Part shown: positions 1-12,200 of the stretch, one piece after another | How positions within the stretch are numbered: the stretch's first letter is position 1 | Layout of the letters: the number at the start of each line of letters is the position of its first letter | NCBI GenBank assembly: GCA_900155495.1 | Contig: FTLJ01000007.1 | Span: 1-34,114 of the forward strand | Source: Porogramme epimiltina | Taxonomy: Eukaryota > Basidiomycota > Agaricomycetes > Polyporales > Polyporaceae | DNA: 34,114 nucleotides | Direction of reading: 5' to 3' | Made by a program: the position numbers and the translations under genes | Notes under the pieces: model-generated | Told to the model about the DNA's origin: nothing | What the model saw: the letters and a program-made list of their open reading frames with translations, nothing else | Databases searched by the model: none

Positions 1-329
1 ACTTGTTTAGGAGTGGGCCATTACTGGCAAGTACGATTGATGAGGCTTACTCTCAAATAATCCTTCTATATGCTCTGATTCTAGTGTATTAGTAGGAGGA
101 TTTATCACCAACATGTTGATATTATAAGCATAATAATATACAATATACGTGCAAATAGTATAATAGAAGTTTGAATTGTATATTAGTTGCCCTTATATTC
201 TCCATACATCATATTAGATGATTGTATTTTATTGTATCAACAATAGTATACATTTGACACTATTGATCATATATAATATACTAACACACAGTAGAAAATT
301 AATTTAAGGAATTATATACTATAAACTAC
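1..329. other. AT-rich left flank, no gene seen
   Basis: No open frame or splice pattern stands out here. The stretch is much more AT-rich than the host genes to the right, with runs of TATA/ATAT-like sequence. The first 30 bases hold a small hairpin (GCCA/TGGC arms at 17-28) beside TTAG at 7-10. This resembles the arrangement at the proposed Helitron 3' end at 330-370. The flank may be intergenic host DNA or the remnant of another Helitron end. Confidence 0.4.
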
Positions 330-340
330 TTAGGAGACCA

Positions 341-370
341 TTCAACCTGGCTATAATAGCCTAGGTTGAA
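341..370 (-). repeat. Helitron 3'-terminal hairpin
   Basis: The arms TTCAACCT and AGGTTGAA pair fully, and the inner arms GGCTAT/ATAGCC pair around one A, with a single unpaired T on one side. It lies between the stop codon of the element's protein (390) and the CTAA at 333-330. This is the position expected of the Helitron 3' subterminal hairpin that signals the end of strand transfer. Confidence 0.7.
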
Positions 371-389
371 TTTTATATAGAATACATTG

Positions 390-1403
390 TCAATATATAC
401 AGGTGTACACTAATGCACTGACTCTATATATAGAAGTCTTCAACCACCCATTGTTGCTCATATCAGCTACATTTTTTACATACTTGACATTTGAACCTGT
501 TACACATCCATCATGGTACCACACATTCCCAGATTTGTCCACTATTCTGGCCACAAAATGATTAGCTCCATGGTATACAACACCACAAAGCCTATATATT
601 GTGTTTTCACCAGGCACTCTAATTTCTGTTTCTATTATAGGATTACAAGCATATATTGTAAGATATAGGAAAGCTGGACCCTTGCCCCTATAGCTGTAAT
701 TTACATAGAGTTCTCCATCACAAGAAGGACAGTACAAGTCACAGTCTTGCTCCATCGTAATATCTAGCCATTCACTAACTTTCAGCCTACGATGCCTACC
801 CTTGCCCTTGTTATGCTTCACTCTATGTCCGTCATCAAACAACCAAGAAGCTTCTTTTCTGATACTCTGAGAGTTTCCTTCGCGGCATTTCATCCATGCT
901 GAAGTATAGTCACAATTTGTACATTCATACTCCTTCTGTAGCCTTCGAACATCAGGATTAAGCATATGTTCAGCTAGGGTGTAAGCATCAGTAGGCATGC
1001 TACCCCTAGGACCAAGCTCAGGATTTATTTGTCCTGCCACATTGCGCATATGGTCTCTCGCATCTATTAAAGACATTGTATTAGAATACACTTGGTCAAA
1101 CAACTCCCCTAATATTTTCAACATTTGATTGGTGCGTGATGCCAGTTCTAGCCAGCCTTCTTTACGTTCAGTGTGTACGGCCATAAGTATTGTCAACAAG
1201 CTGTCATAAGCGCAGCTATGATTGATACTATCCCATGGAAACCCCTTAAGGACGCACAAGGGTTGGTCAGAAGTGGTTCTGGTGCGCTTGACAGGTTTAG
1301 AATTGCCATCCCCATCAGTTGCCTTTCGTTTAGTATTTTTGAGGCCATTATAATCACTGACTTTATCTAGCGATTGAGATCCTTGTGCAACAACGAAGCC
1401 GGT
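390..1403 (-). CDS. Helitron protein, C-terminal ubiquitin-protease-like (C19) domain; probably the end of the Rep-helicase gene
   Basis: This frame begins at the NN gap and ends with a stop at 390-392, giving about 335 residues. It has a Cys box (NHSCAYDSLLTIL, about 1195-1225) and a His box (VVYHGANHFVARIV followed by WYHDG, about 500-590), the layout of a C19-type ubiquitin hydrolase. Between them lie four zinc-binding-like Cys pairs (CTNCDY; CPSCDG). Basidiomycete Helitrons often carry such a domain after the helicase. The open frame reads through the gap to a non-ATG codon at 1625, but upstream of the gap the same DNA encodes the helicase in another frame. This is therefore almost certainly the C-terminal part of one large protein, split only because the gap length is unknown. 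Activity is inferred from the motifs. Confidence 0.75.
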   Translation of the reverse strand, partial: TGFVVAQGSQSLDKVSDYNGLKNTKRKATDGDGNSKPVKRTRTTSDQPLCVLKGFPWDSINHSCAYDSLLTILMAVHTERKEGWLELASRTNQMLKILGELFDQVYSNTMSLIDARDHMRNVAGQINPELGPRGSMPTDAYTLAEHMLNPDVRRLQKEYECTNCDYTSAWMKCREGNSQSIRKEASWLFDDGHRVKHNKGKGRHRRLKVSEWLDITMEQDCDLYCPSCDGELYVNYSYRGKGPAFLYLTIYACNPIIETEIRVPGENTIYRLCGVVYHGANHFVARIVDKSGNVWYHDGCVTGSNVKYVKNVADMSNNGWLKTSIYRVSALVYTCIY

Positions 1404-1405
1404 NN
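1404..1405. other. Two-N assembly gap inside the Helitron gene
   Basis: Two undetermined bases sit exactly where the Rep-helicase frame gives way to the protease-like frame. The frame to the right (helicase) continues only about 13 codons past the gap before a stop, while the left frame is open for 335 codons. The gap, not a biological frameshift, most simply explains the change of frame. Confidence 0.9.
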
Positions 1406-4400
1406 GTAGTGGAGTTTGCGGTTTTGTTAGGAAACTCGTCCGTAGGAGCATTATTGGAAGGTCGCACTTCACTTTTCCCTCTAGGTTGAAGTATCTGCCA
1501 TCTAGCATCTTCCTGGACATCTTCAATTGGAAAGGGGTTGTGATCATCCCACTTGAGGGCAGAGTGCATGGTTTTAGGTGTGTAAGATTCCCCTCTCCAC
1601 TTTCTATAAGAATGCACAAGTTCACTTCTAGTTATACCTGTGACTACAGAAGGCACAGTCTCTTCCCATCGCATTTTTGTCACCTCATCAAGTAGTTCAA
1701 GTTCCCTGAATTCCTGCCTTAGGCTTCCAGAAATGCCCCCAAGAAGCTTTGAAGGGTCAAACGGTTGTACTATGAGCATACCCTGAAGTGTAGACCCACG
1801 GGATAACTGGGTGTAAGCGGACTGATGATTCTGACAGTTATGGATATCGCACACGTTATAGGGCCTAGTACGACCTTGTGAACCAAAATCTGTCATAGCA
1901 AAGTTGGGTAGAACTGCCACTTGGGTTCGCGTAACAGTAAGCATTGCTTTACTAGGTAGAGTACACTTGACATCCTTAGTAGAACAAGATATGGGTACTA
2001 CATTTTCAGGCAAACCTTCGACTTGAACAGTTCTTGGGGCAGATGTAAGCTTAACAAACAGCGTGTCAAGTGCATTTCTGTTTTCATCTAAAGGATGGAA
2101 CTTCCAACCTACCACCTCTGCTTCTGCCCCATTAGTTACACAGCACTCAGTAGCTTCATTCTGTTTAAGCATCACAGGCATACCTATACAAAGGGACAAC
2201 TTACCAGCATGATGCTCAGTCAAGGCTGGGTTCAAATCCCACAACAAGTCCTGCAGCTCAGTGGTGACAATGTTAGTCTTTCTTAAGGGGTTGACCACCC
2301 GTTTACGCTGCCTCTTAGGTGCAGACTCTGAACTGTCTTTGCCTAAACGATCTACAGAATAAAAGTCTACAAGATCTTGGCTAGTGTCCATCGCGAATCG
2401 TTTGCTAGCTTCTATGTTTATCTTATCACGCACTGCATTCCACCTTGTAATGATAGACACGTTCTTGAATCCAGGTGCATTTATAGATGGTCTACCTTCA
2501 CCTTTACCGGGTATTCTACCTTGCAATAACTCAATGTCTGCACTGGTACAAGCTTTATATCTCAAGTTCTCAAGCGCAGTTCTAAACTTGGCATCTTCAG
2601 CAGTTTGGGATCTCTGACGCATGTTTTGACGCAGTATAACAACTGTGGTAAATTGGTGCCATAATGCCTTTCCTATAGAAGCTTCCTGCTGTAGGATAGT
2701 ATTTGTCCTATGTATAACTCGACCAACTGTATGCGCGTACAAGGACTGTCCCACTGCTGGAGGCAACTGTGCAAAGTCACCTGCACATATTACATTTATA
2801 CCACCAAATGGTTCACCATCGTTCTTAAGGGACGCACACATCTTTGCACAAATAGTATACAATGACTGGCAATCCACCATACTAACCTCGTCTAGAAATA
2901 TATAACGTACAGCAAGAAGTCGTGCTCTGACTTGTGCTAGAGTAGAAATGCTATCCCCTCCTGATGGTCCACGCCCTCGTAATATACCCAGCATTGAGTG
3001 ATAAGTTGATCCACCTATCAAGGAAGCAGCTGCGCCAGTTGGGGCAATACACAAAAACTTGTAGCTTTCCTTACGTTCAGCAAAGAAATGCACTAGGGCT
3101 TTAATCACCTGAGACTTCCCTGTACCTGCCATACCACCCAAGTACATCTTCAAGTGTTGCCCAGATGATTCTATTGAATGGTTGGCAACTATACGGAATG
3201 CCCTTTCCTGGTCATCGTTCAAGCTGAACTTGGATACTGTATCATCAATGAGCTTCTGAGTGTTTACATTATCTGCCCTGAATTTTTTATGTAAAAAGTA
3301 CTTGCTACCTACAACCTTTACTTCGTTAACCTCAGTATTTATTGGAGGCCACTGGACAGGAACATCTTTCTCCTTACTATTAGCCTCTGCGTCCCTTGCT
3401 TCCAGAATTTCCTGCCTCATATTATCCAGTAACTGTTTCCACTCACCACCAGACTTGTCCTTGTCAAATTTGACTTGTTTGGGCTTAGGTGTGCTTTTTA
3501 CCAGCGACGACATCTTACGGCTCCACCCAGACACTTTTAGAAGTTCGTCAGCAAGTTGGTACTTCTTACTTCTGTCTAATATGGCTGGCTGTTCACCGTC
3601 AGTTTGAGCACGTTCAAGGGCTTTAGCCTCTTTATCCCTAACGGGCAGCTCATATCCATCTAGGTGATATCTGGTGTCCATTTCATCGAGGTCATCCCTG
3701 CTATATGTCACAGGTGCCTTTACTCCATTTTCTAACCGCTTACGTTGGGCCGAAAAGTCATCTCTAGCATCATTACATTCGTATCTGATGTGGAAATTCT
3801 TCATTACATTCTTGTCGCGGTCAGAGAAGCTGTATTTACTAAACTCTTGGTCCCAGAGAACATCTGTAGAAGAACGTAGATCTTTACCAGAACGCCATGG
3901 TTTAAATAGAGTCAACATTGTCATACAATACTGTTCTCTACTACCAGAATCTTTGCGCGGAAGGGACCCTCCTATGAAGTTAGGTACGAGTGCTTCAGCT
4001 TCAGGCATTAACCTCACATGATGGGTCGCAAACTGTGGATGGTTTTCTGTGAATAATGTATACTTGGCCCGCTTCTGTTTAACATGTGCTGCCTTTTCCA
4101 CTAGAATATCCTTTTCTAACTTTCTACTTGTTTCTGTAGTAAGCAGAAGCTCGTCCTCTGATTCACTGTCTGGTTCAGGCAATTGTGCGAACTGTGTTGA
4201 CCGTTGAGTGTTACCTACAACTGTAGTGGAAACCGAATCACTCAAATCCCCGTCATTGTCATTGTTACTATATTGTGATTGTATATATTGAGATTCTACA
4301 CGCCGTTGACTACCTATGACAGTCACGGACTCAGTGTCACTCTCCTCCTCCTCCTCCTCTAAACTAGAGAAAAAAGACTTGGTAGGGTGTGTAGAAATGT

Positions 4401-7400
4401 TATAGTGTGTGGCTACCTTGTCTACACTGGTCCCTAAAAGGTCGCTCTCATCATCACTGCTATCTTCTTCCTCTTCAGTAGGCAGCATTTGACCTCCTCC
4501 AAAAGCCTGTGCAATATGTTCTGAATCCCCAGTGGTTTCTATATCAACCTCGTCATCTACAACCTCGCCTTCGGTATCATCAATTATATCGTCCACTCCA
4601 TACAAGTCCTCAAATTCACTGTCTCCTTCAACAATTTCTGCGTGCTCAACAGTCCGTGTAGTTTTTGATTTGCGTGGTCTGGGTAACCGCTGTTTCTCAG
4701 ACAGCCTTAACCAGTCATAAAGATTAACATCTTCGTATTCAGACGGGCGACACACGTAGTCAGTCACAGGAGAAACAGCTACAACCTCTATGTCTTTTGG
4801 GGCAGCGCTTTTCTTCTTAACCCCTAGCATGACTTTGGTGTTACCCTCCTTTTCAATATTGTCTGAGTCATCCCATGCTCTGAGCACTTCATACACATAC
4901 CCCTTCCAGAAACAGGTTCTAAATCTGTGACTAGTGTAATGGTCAGGGTGTTTAAGCAAATACATGGACGCCATAGGTCCACCTATCTCTGACGCAGCAG
5001 TGAGAGCGTTAACTATCTTTGTGATGATACTACGTGCCTTTTCCTTACGAGGCTTTGAGGCGTTCCCAAGAAGCTCGGTGTTGCGGGAAAACACTTCCTG
5101 TACAGATTTGAACATGACATGAGTTTTCAAGGGTGTCTTTGTAATATAGTCTGCGACATATGCTATAACGGACTTGATGGCAGTACCAGACATGAGACTT
5201 GTGACGTCGTGATTACAGCGCAATATATACGACAGCTCTGGTGTGAAGGTGTTCATCCACGCCTCACCCTTTTTCATAATAAGTGCACCGGTTTCAGGGT
5301 CAACACCTGTGGATTCATGTGTGTCTCTAGGAAAACGAGCCTTGCACACACCCGTTTTGGGATCTCTGCAACCTCTATTGTCAAACTCGGTCTTTTCATG
5401 GCCCTTAGTACCAGGCTTGTCTGAATCAGGATTCTTTTCTGCTTCACCTTTACGTTTACGGCCCACCCATTTATCTCTGCACACATGCCTATTTGACAAA
5501 AACAATATCTCGTCTACTTCAGACTTATAAGTCTCCCACCACTGATCATATGCCTTGCAGTTGTCGCACACATACCCATCATCGTGCTCAATATCACATG
5601 GCAATGGAGGTACATCAGGAAGACGTTCTGTGAGTGGCACTTTAGTTGGATTCAGACGTTTATCATCATCCATTTTCTTTGACATTGCTTCCATATCAGA
5701 TCCGACGAACTCACCTTTATGACAACCCTCCAGATATTCTACCATGGATTTTTGAAAGGTTGATTTAGGGTCCATAATACGATCACAGATCTCTTGCGGT
5801 GTCATAGAATTTTTTATCCACAGCAATAGGTGCAAGTGTAGTGTAAGACGTCCTTGCTGCTCGACAGTACCATAGTACCCTGCTGTATCACCATATAGGC
5901 CCGCTTTATCCAAACCAACCCCCAGGACATGTTTGATAAACAATTCAACCATGACATTAAAGAACCGAGCACCAGCGACAGGATTATTAGCAATGAGGTT
6001 AAGACGCTCGTCCCTCACCCTGAACTGTGGGGTGTACTCCTGTTTGGTGTCTGCAAAGTACAATGCTAGAGGGTGCTTAACGTCGGTGGGTGCAAAAGTA
6101 ATAAACCAAGATGGCGCACCTAAATAAGAAACCAGAGACCAAATCTCGTTCCTTTGATACTTTTTACTTGTAATGGAACCCTTGACTTTATAGTTCACAT
6201 GATCTAAATCTGATAGCAGCCTAAAACAAGCCTTCTCCTCATCCGTTTCTGGTTTTACACTCCCATGAGAGAGCCGTTCGATCAGGTCTGACAATGTCTG
6301 TCCATTGATATTCAATAGCCTGTCTGCAATTTCATCAAACCGCTTCTTGTCAGCTAAGAGATACCCTCCAGAGGTGGACTGTTTGATCTGCTCGTGGTTC
6401 AGTGCCACTAAAGGGAATAGCGGTTCTAACTGAAACCTCTTGTCGTGGTACATCAGCAGCTGCTGCTTTCTACGCTCTTCTGATATGGGTATTTCACCGT
6501 TGACGTTCTTCATACCACCCAGTCCATATGGAAACAGCCACGGAAACATCTGTGGATACAACTGTGGGTTATTATAAAGACTCTCTGGGTCCTTTGCCTG
6601 CCCAACACCCAGGACTTTGCCACCCGATATGAAGTGTTCCACCGCACGAGCTTTGATCTCATAAGGACTCTTTTTTCCCAAAAATTCCAAACGGGCACCG
6701 GTCAAACCGTGTACAACAAAGGGACACTTGCCTTCGTCTGCACCCTCTTCGTCTTCGACGTTATAGACAGCAGCCGCCTCTGGATCAGTGGTAGACTCTG
6801 CCATAGATTTCGTGAAGTTGACTAATACGGGAGGCTCGTCTTCCGGGTACTTAGACATGTTATCGTGCGATATCTCCAAATCAGCATAGTCAACGTGATT
6901 GAGTTTCAGCCACTCTAATGCTTCAATGACCTTTTTGTGACGCACCAACATTGGTGTTCGTTTGAACTCTTTTTCAGTCGGCACATTTGGACCAATATAC
7001 ATGAATGCTAGTACTTCATCTAAGGCCTCAATAGGAGGTGGAAGCACCTCATACACCCGTGGCATTGGCAGGGAATGACTGACCACATTCGCTTTCATCT
7101 TGGACATTCCAGACTGATGCACTTTGACAATACAATAATTGTGTTTGACACGTGCGATAAGCATTTTCTCTGTCCAACTCAGATCTTGAAGCACGGCAGG
7201 GACTTCACCTATCCATAGCCCATTTGCAAGACTGTTTGCAGGCATCCGCCCGGTGTTCAAGTCCTGTAAGCAGTCTGAACAAACGTTGTCACAATCGGGG
7301 AGCAGGACAGGACCTGGTAGATCACAGATTGGATCCACGTCAGATTTACGTTCCCTTCGAGTGACTGCAACTTCTGGTGTTAGGGGCCCCAGATCAAGAT

Positions 7401-8334
7401 CAAAGTCTGTCAGCTGTTGAAGTGACGTCTTTTGGGATAATAACCCACATACAGCACAGGGTAACTCCACATAACGTTCTAGTCTGATATCATCAGCGAA
7501 ACCACGCACAACACGATCTTTGACCTGTTTAGAGGGCGGGGGTGGAGGAAATAAAGTGTCCGGAGTTGTATCACTATGAAGTGCATTGCCTTCGGTGCGG
7601 TCGTTCAAGGGTAACAAGCCCCTTTCACGCATCATCCGCTTGCGTTGGGCAGCTGACTTAACAGGGTCGACAGGGACAAAAGACGAGACATATTTGGTCG
7701 AATCGGTGTTTGCGTTTTGATGTCTTTTGATACAAGATATTAAAAATGTTTTATTGTGACTAGTCTTGTTCCCAATCTGTATACCATACATCGTTGCCAT
7801 TTGAATCAAGTCATTCTTCTGAAGGCGATGGAGTAAATGATCCAAAGGAATGTTGGCAAACACACCGCTATCAGGCACACATGCATTATATTGGGTTATG
7901 CACTTGTGATAACGATACGTGGCATTCAAATCTACTGAGCCCTTGACCACATAGCGACCGAGTTCAACACCGGTCCATCGTTGAGCGTGAGATAGCCTAG
8001 GTGCCCCTCCCATCGGTGCACCTCCATACAACGACGGACTGATAGAAGTTGACGAGTCAGTATAAGAGACACGTGTTACACGTATCATCTTGAATTTGGA
8101 CTCTTGTGGTAAACGGTGTTTGTCATCCTTCCACAGACGACGAAATTCGTGACGTAACATTGCATTGCGCCTTAACAAGGCTTGCACCCTCCAAACAGAG
8201 CCACTCACATATGTCCACCCCCGACCACACCAGAACCAGTTTTGCCACCACACAGCATCCCAGTTACCCGACATGCTATCCCATTTGTCGTAATGTATTG
8301 TATCGGTTGAGCTTTCTACAGAGGTGCTCGCCAT
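1406..8334 (-). CDS. Helitron Rep-PIF1 helicase
   Basis: This protein starts and drives rolling-circle transposition. The open frame runs from 8484, but its first codon is GTG; the first in-frame ATG is at 8334 (MASTSVESS). Numbering from 8484, a Cys-rich DUF6570-like region lies near residues 360-500 (CSDC; NGLWIGEVP). The Helitron N domain follows, with the HUH motif HLHLLLW near 880 and the tyrosine motif YVADYITK near 1108, where the two Tyr nick and join DNA. A Cys cluster (CDNCKAYDQWW) lies between them. A long acidic linker covers about 1290-1480. The SF1B PIF1-type helicase has Walker A GGMAGTGKS (near 1780), Walker B FLDEVSMVD, AGDFAQLPPAVG, and a C-terminal AYTQLSRG motif near 2216. 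No intron or internal stop is visible, so the copy may be intact. It continues across the gap into the protease-like domain. Confidence 0.95.
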
Positions 8335-8510
8335 AACCTCACCCCAGAGGGGCTTCGAGTTTGCCACGGAGGTACTCGACAAAACCTCGTGTGGGACGCG
8401 TACGTCACACACTCTAAGACCTATAATGGTGCCTGACAGACACTGCCGAGTTAGAACGGAAACACATATCTTGATACCTAGCACTCACTATGGGGCATCT
8501 CTAATATAGA

Positions 8511-9261
8511 GTTGTCGTAATCTAACTGCATACCCGTAGATCCCAATACCGCCGACAGAGGCTGGGGTTTCACTATAGCCAATGTAACCTTGGCAGCGGA
8601 GGCATGTTGGACGACCAGAAATGTCGTCCATATTGCCCACGCACCTAATAAAACGTGTGTGATTAGTTGCATGACCTCTAATACCGATTGTATCGCAAGC
8701 GCGAGAGCGTGCGTGTAGATGTAGTTGAGTACTAGGGATCGATGGGTGGAGGTAGATGGAGATGAGAGCAAAGTCGAACATCACAGACTTAGCCGCCTAA
8801 AACTCAACATACGGTCACGTGATACTGGACAGAGGTCCAAGCGCTGGTCCGCAGACTCTATTAGAACATTTTGCTACATCCACTGAATGGTCGGTCTTGT
8901 TCACACAAAGTTTATGTGTAAGGAGAGACGCAAGTTGGATTGAAAGAGTGACGGACACAAAACATCAGCTACGAGTTGGGCGTAACTAATAGGACGTAGT
9001 AAGGACAGACGCTAGTTGGTGTAAGGATCGACAAGGAGTTGGTCTATGATGGTGGGAGGGGGGGTGGGAGGGGGGAGGGGGAGTAACGGGCGGATGGTAG
9101 GCGGGGTAGGTAGCAAGTATGCTACAAGTGAAGGAGGGTTATGCGGATAAGAGGGAGAGGGAGATGCAGTTATGGATGAGGGGGATAGAGACAGTGACAG
9201 AGCCCGGGACCGAGACCGGAGGTCGGGACCGAGACGAAGACAGGGACAGAATGTAACGACG
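8511..9261. other. Intergenic stretch with a G-rich tract
   Basis: No convincing gene is seen. Short frames here have poor composition and no splice continuity. It holds the right flank of the Helitron and the 3' side of the 38-exon gene. A run of G blocks (GGTGGGAGGGG...) at 9051-9083 could form a quadruplex on the plus strand. Variants of GGGACCGAGAC recur at about 9205-9240. Confidence 0.5.
9051..9083 (+). other. G-rich tract, candidate G-quadruplex
   Basis: At least four runs of three or more G separated by single A or T bases occur in about 33 bases. The tract lies about 180 bp beyond the stop codon of the 38-exon gene and is C-rich on that gene's coding strand. It could affect 3'-end formation or replication, but that is inference from base content. 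Confidence 0.45.
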
Positions 9262-12200
9262 CTACTGCTTCGCGATGCGGACGGCACCGTACAAGTTGAA
9301 CCCAAGACCCGGATGGTTCGCAGTCGCCCCGTTACGCCATATATCAGTCGTGGACGCACTGAAATACACAAGCGCAATATCGCCGGGCTCCGGGTCCTTG
9401 GTCATACGGGGGTGCCGGAACGGGTTGTTCACGTCGAACACCAAGCCCATGGGTGCGTTGGGTGCGAAACAATCCGAGGCGTCCCATATAGGGACTATAT
9501 AAAGAAGTTTGTTAGTATAAGGACAACGTGCCACTGAAGCCGAACTCACTGTCGTCTTGCATCGACCATTGCGTCTGATCCCGCATGTCCAAGAACGAGT
9601 TCGACGGGCTTGCATTGATATCCTGGTCACCAAGACCCTTGATGGTGATCGCGGCTGTAAACACATATCAATTAGCTGACAACAAAACTGGAGAGGATAA
9701 GACGCTCACGAGGTGCAGAGTCGGGTCCCGGGTCGAATCCGATCCGTGTACGGATAGACACCGCCTGGTGCGTGAGCGGCGCGCCACTGATCTTCTTCAT
9801 GGTGATGGGCGAAGTAGTGATCTCGAACACTGTGGTGCTCAACGCATCCGCGATCTGACCGAGTACGTGCGGCCAAGCGCCTCTCATCGGAGCTAGCTCC
9901 ACGGACTTGTAATAAAAGGCGTTACCCGTTTTACCCACAGCCTTGTGAGGGCGGATGACGTTCCACCGCATCCCTATGCCGACCGTGAACAAGATCGCAC
10001 GATGGTCCTGTGTGCCGGGGGCGCCCCATGAAACCACTCGGAATCTGTCACCGAACGTTGCCCATTTGAGGAAGCCACCAGGCGCGTTCATAGGGTTCAT
10101 CGTCTGGAAGCCGTCGCCTGTATGCGCTATGAGCTCCTTGAGCCGACTGTGAATGGTGTTAAATATGCGTCAAGACGATGGAAAGCAGAGGCACACACCG
10201 ATGATGGATGCGGAATGTCTCCGTTATCTGATCAAAGTCCATGAGCGTGGGCTGGAACCTGTCCGGGTTAGGACCCAATAGCGTAACCAGCCTGGCAATA
10301 CAGTGATTAGATCCTGTACAAATATAACGTGATCACTGCCTACCTAGGTGGAGGCAAGGCGTCCACTATCTCCTTGATGGTGGTATTGCTCATAATCGGA
10401 ACTGACCAGCTACCCCAATGACCACTAGCACGGCTGTGGAATGAACAGTGGTGAGTATGTATGTCGTACAACAAGGTGTAGAAGTATGTCTTACTGCACG
10501 GGGACGACCTCCGCAACGCCGATGTTGTTGTTGTCAGCATCATTGCCGTTGTGGTCGTTGTTGTTGTCATGGTCCGCGTTGTTGTCGACACTGGGGTTAT
10601 TACCGTCATCGGCCTGATCCACGCCACTGTCTTGTCCATCATCGCCTCTAAAAACACAGTTAGTCATGGCACCCACAGCCAGTAACATGACATCACGCAC
10701 TCGGAGTCCGAGAAGTGTTTGCGTTGCTTGCCCTTGCCCTTGCGGAACATGGCAGAACGAGCCTCGTTTCTACGCGGCGACGATCAGCATACATTAGAAA
10801 TATAAGGCAGACGATACTTACTCTTCTTCATCGTCGTAGTCCTCCTCAAAGAATGTAACACTAGAGCTGCATGTACATCAGTGGTAGCCCTGTGATGTGA
10901 CGGTCGACCTACTCGGGTTTGTGACGACGTGTCTTCACACGTACATCCTCGGTAGGAGATTCGGATCCCTCAGATACCTTGGACGAGCGACCGGGCTTGA
11001 ACTTGGCCTTCGGATCGATAACGACCTCGACCTTGAGGCGTTGACCCAACTGCTTAGGAGTCTTTCCGCCCCTACGCAATGCCAGACGTCAGCGAATGAC
11101 ACATGTACAGGCTAACTCTAACACATACTTGTACTTCCTGTTCGACGACCCCGGGGCTTCCACCTCCGGAGACCTGCCAGGCTGTTAGCACACTCCCGTA
11201 GTGGAAGGACATGCGCGTACTTGAAACGAGACTTCTTCTTGGGGGACTCTCTGCCAGTACGTCAGTTACACGGCAATAAGTACTGGCAAGGCAATACGCA
11301 CTGTGGGCTGACTTCCTCGGACTCGTCTGAGGGAGGCCTGCGAATGATAGGTCAGCTTACATTGAGATCTAGATACAACAACTCACCGATGAGACCGTTT
11401 CCCCGGGGTAGAGGAAACCTTCTTGGATCTGACAATGCGATCAGCAGCAGCTTGGCCACAGAACAGAATGATGCTCACACACGGTACTTCGGAGAGTCAT
11501 CACTGAATTCATAAGCAGATGCATCAATGTTGAGAGTTTGAACGTGACACGCAGAGCACAAGAACGCACCTCAAATCGTCCTTGGTGCTGCGGTTCCGGG
11601 AAGACTTGCCAGATCCAGATGCCTTGCGCGGAGGGGATCTGGTGTTCAACGTTGTAAGGGAGTTGGACATGCTGGATGTTATAGTATCACTCACATCTCT
11701 TGGATGTCGGAGTCACTGTATAACTGTCAGTGTATGTTGTTTACAGCACATGAAGTATACACTCACTCGTCTGTAGGAGTAGGGGCACGCTTAGAGCTCT
11801 TGCGTGCACTGGACGACTTCTTCACGGCCGGTGGACTGATACAATCGACGGTCACAATATATAACAGAACAACAAACAGTGACACGAACCTGTACTGGAC
11901 CTCCTCCTCGGACTCCTGCTTGACGATCTTAGCAGAACGCCCTGATTTACCGGACGACTTGCGACTAAGGGGCATGATATCCAAGAGTCTATGTAAGTCA
12001 AATACATGCGAGCACTCAGTATGACACACTCACGGTCCCACATGCTCGGTCTCAGGAGTCTCGAGGCGTCTAGTCCGACGGGTCTTCGGTGGAGTCACCC
12101 TACAGACCACGTGAATACTTGACACGTGTCATACGAATAAAGCACTCACATTTCGACATCATCATCCTCGGGGGTCTGAGCGCGCTTGCCTCTGCGTGAC

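Larger units (their letters stand above)
330..8510 (-). mobile_element. Autonomous Helitron (rolling-circle transposon), minus orientation
   Basis: The element is called from its Rep-helicase protein. Helitrons transpose by a HUH-nuclease, rolling-circle-like mechanism and usually end 5'-TC...CTRR-3' with a hairpin just before the 3' end. On the minus strand a 30-nt hairpin lies at 341-370: an 8-bp outer stem, a one-base bulge, then GGCTAT/ATAGCC around a single A. Seven nucleotides later comes CTAA at 333-330, a good 3' terminus. The 5' end is less certain. A plausible start is the minus-strand sequence TCTATATTAGAGATGCC beginning at 8510. The bases flanking these ends are not the canonical A and T, so the exact boundaries are provisional. 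The element is AT-richer than the neighbouring genes. Confidence 0.75.
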
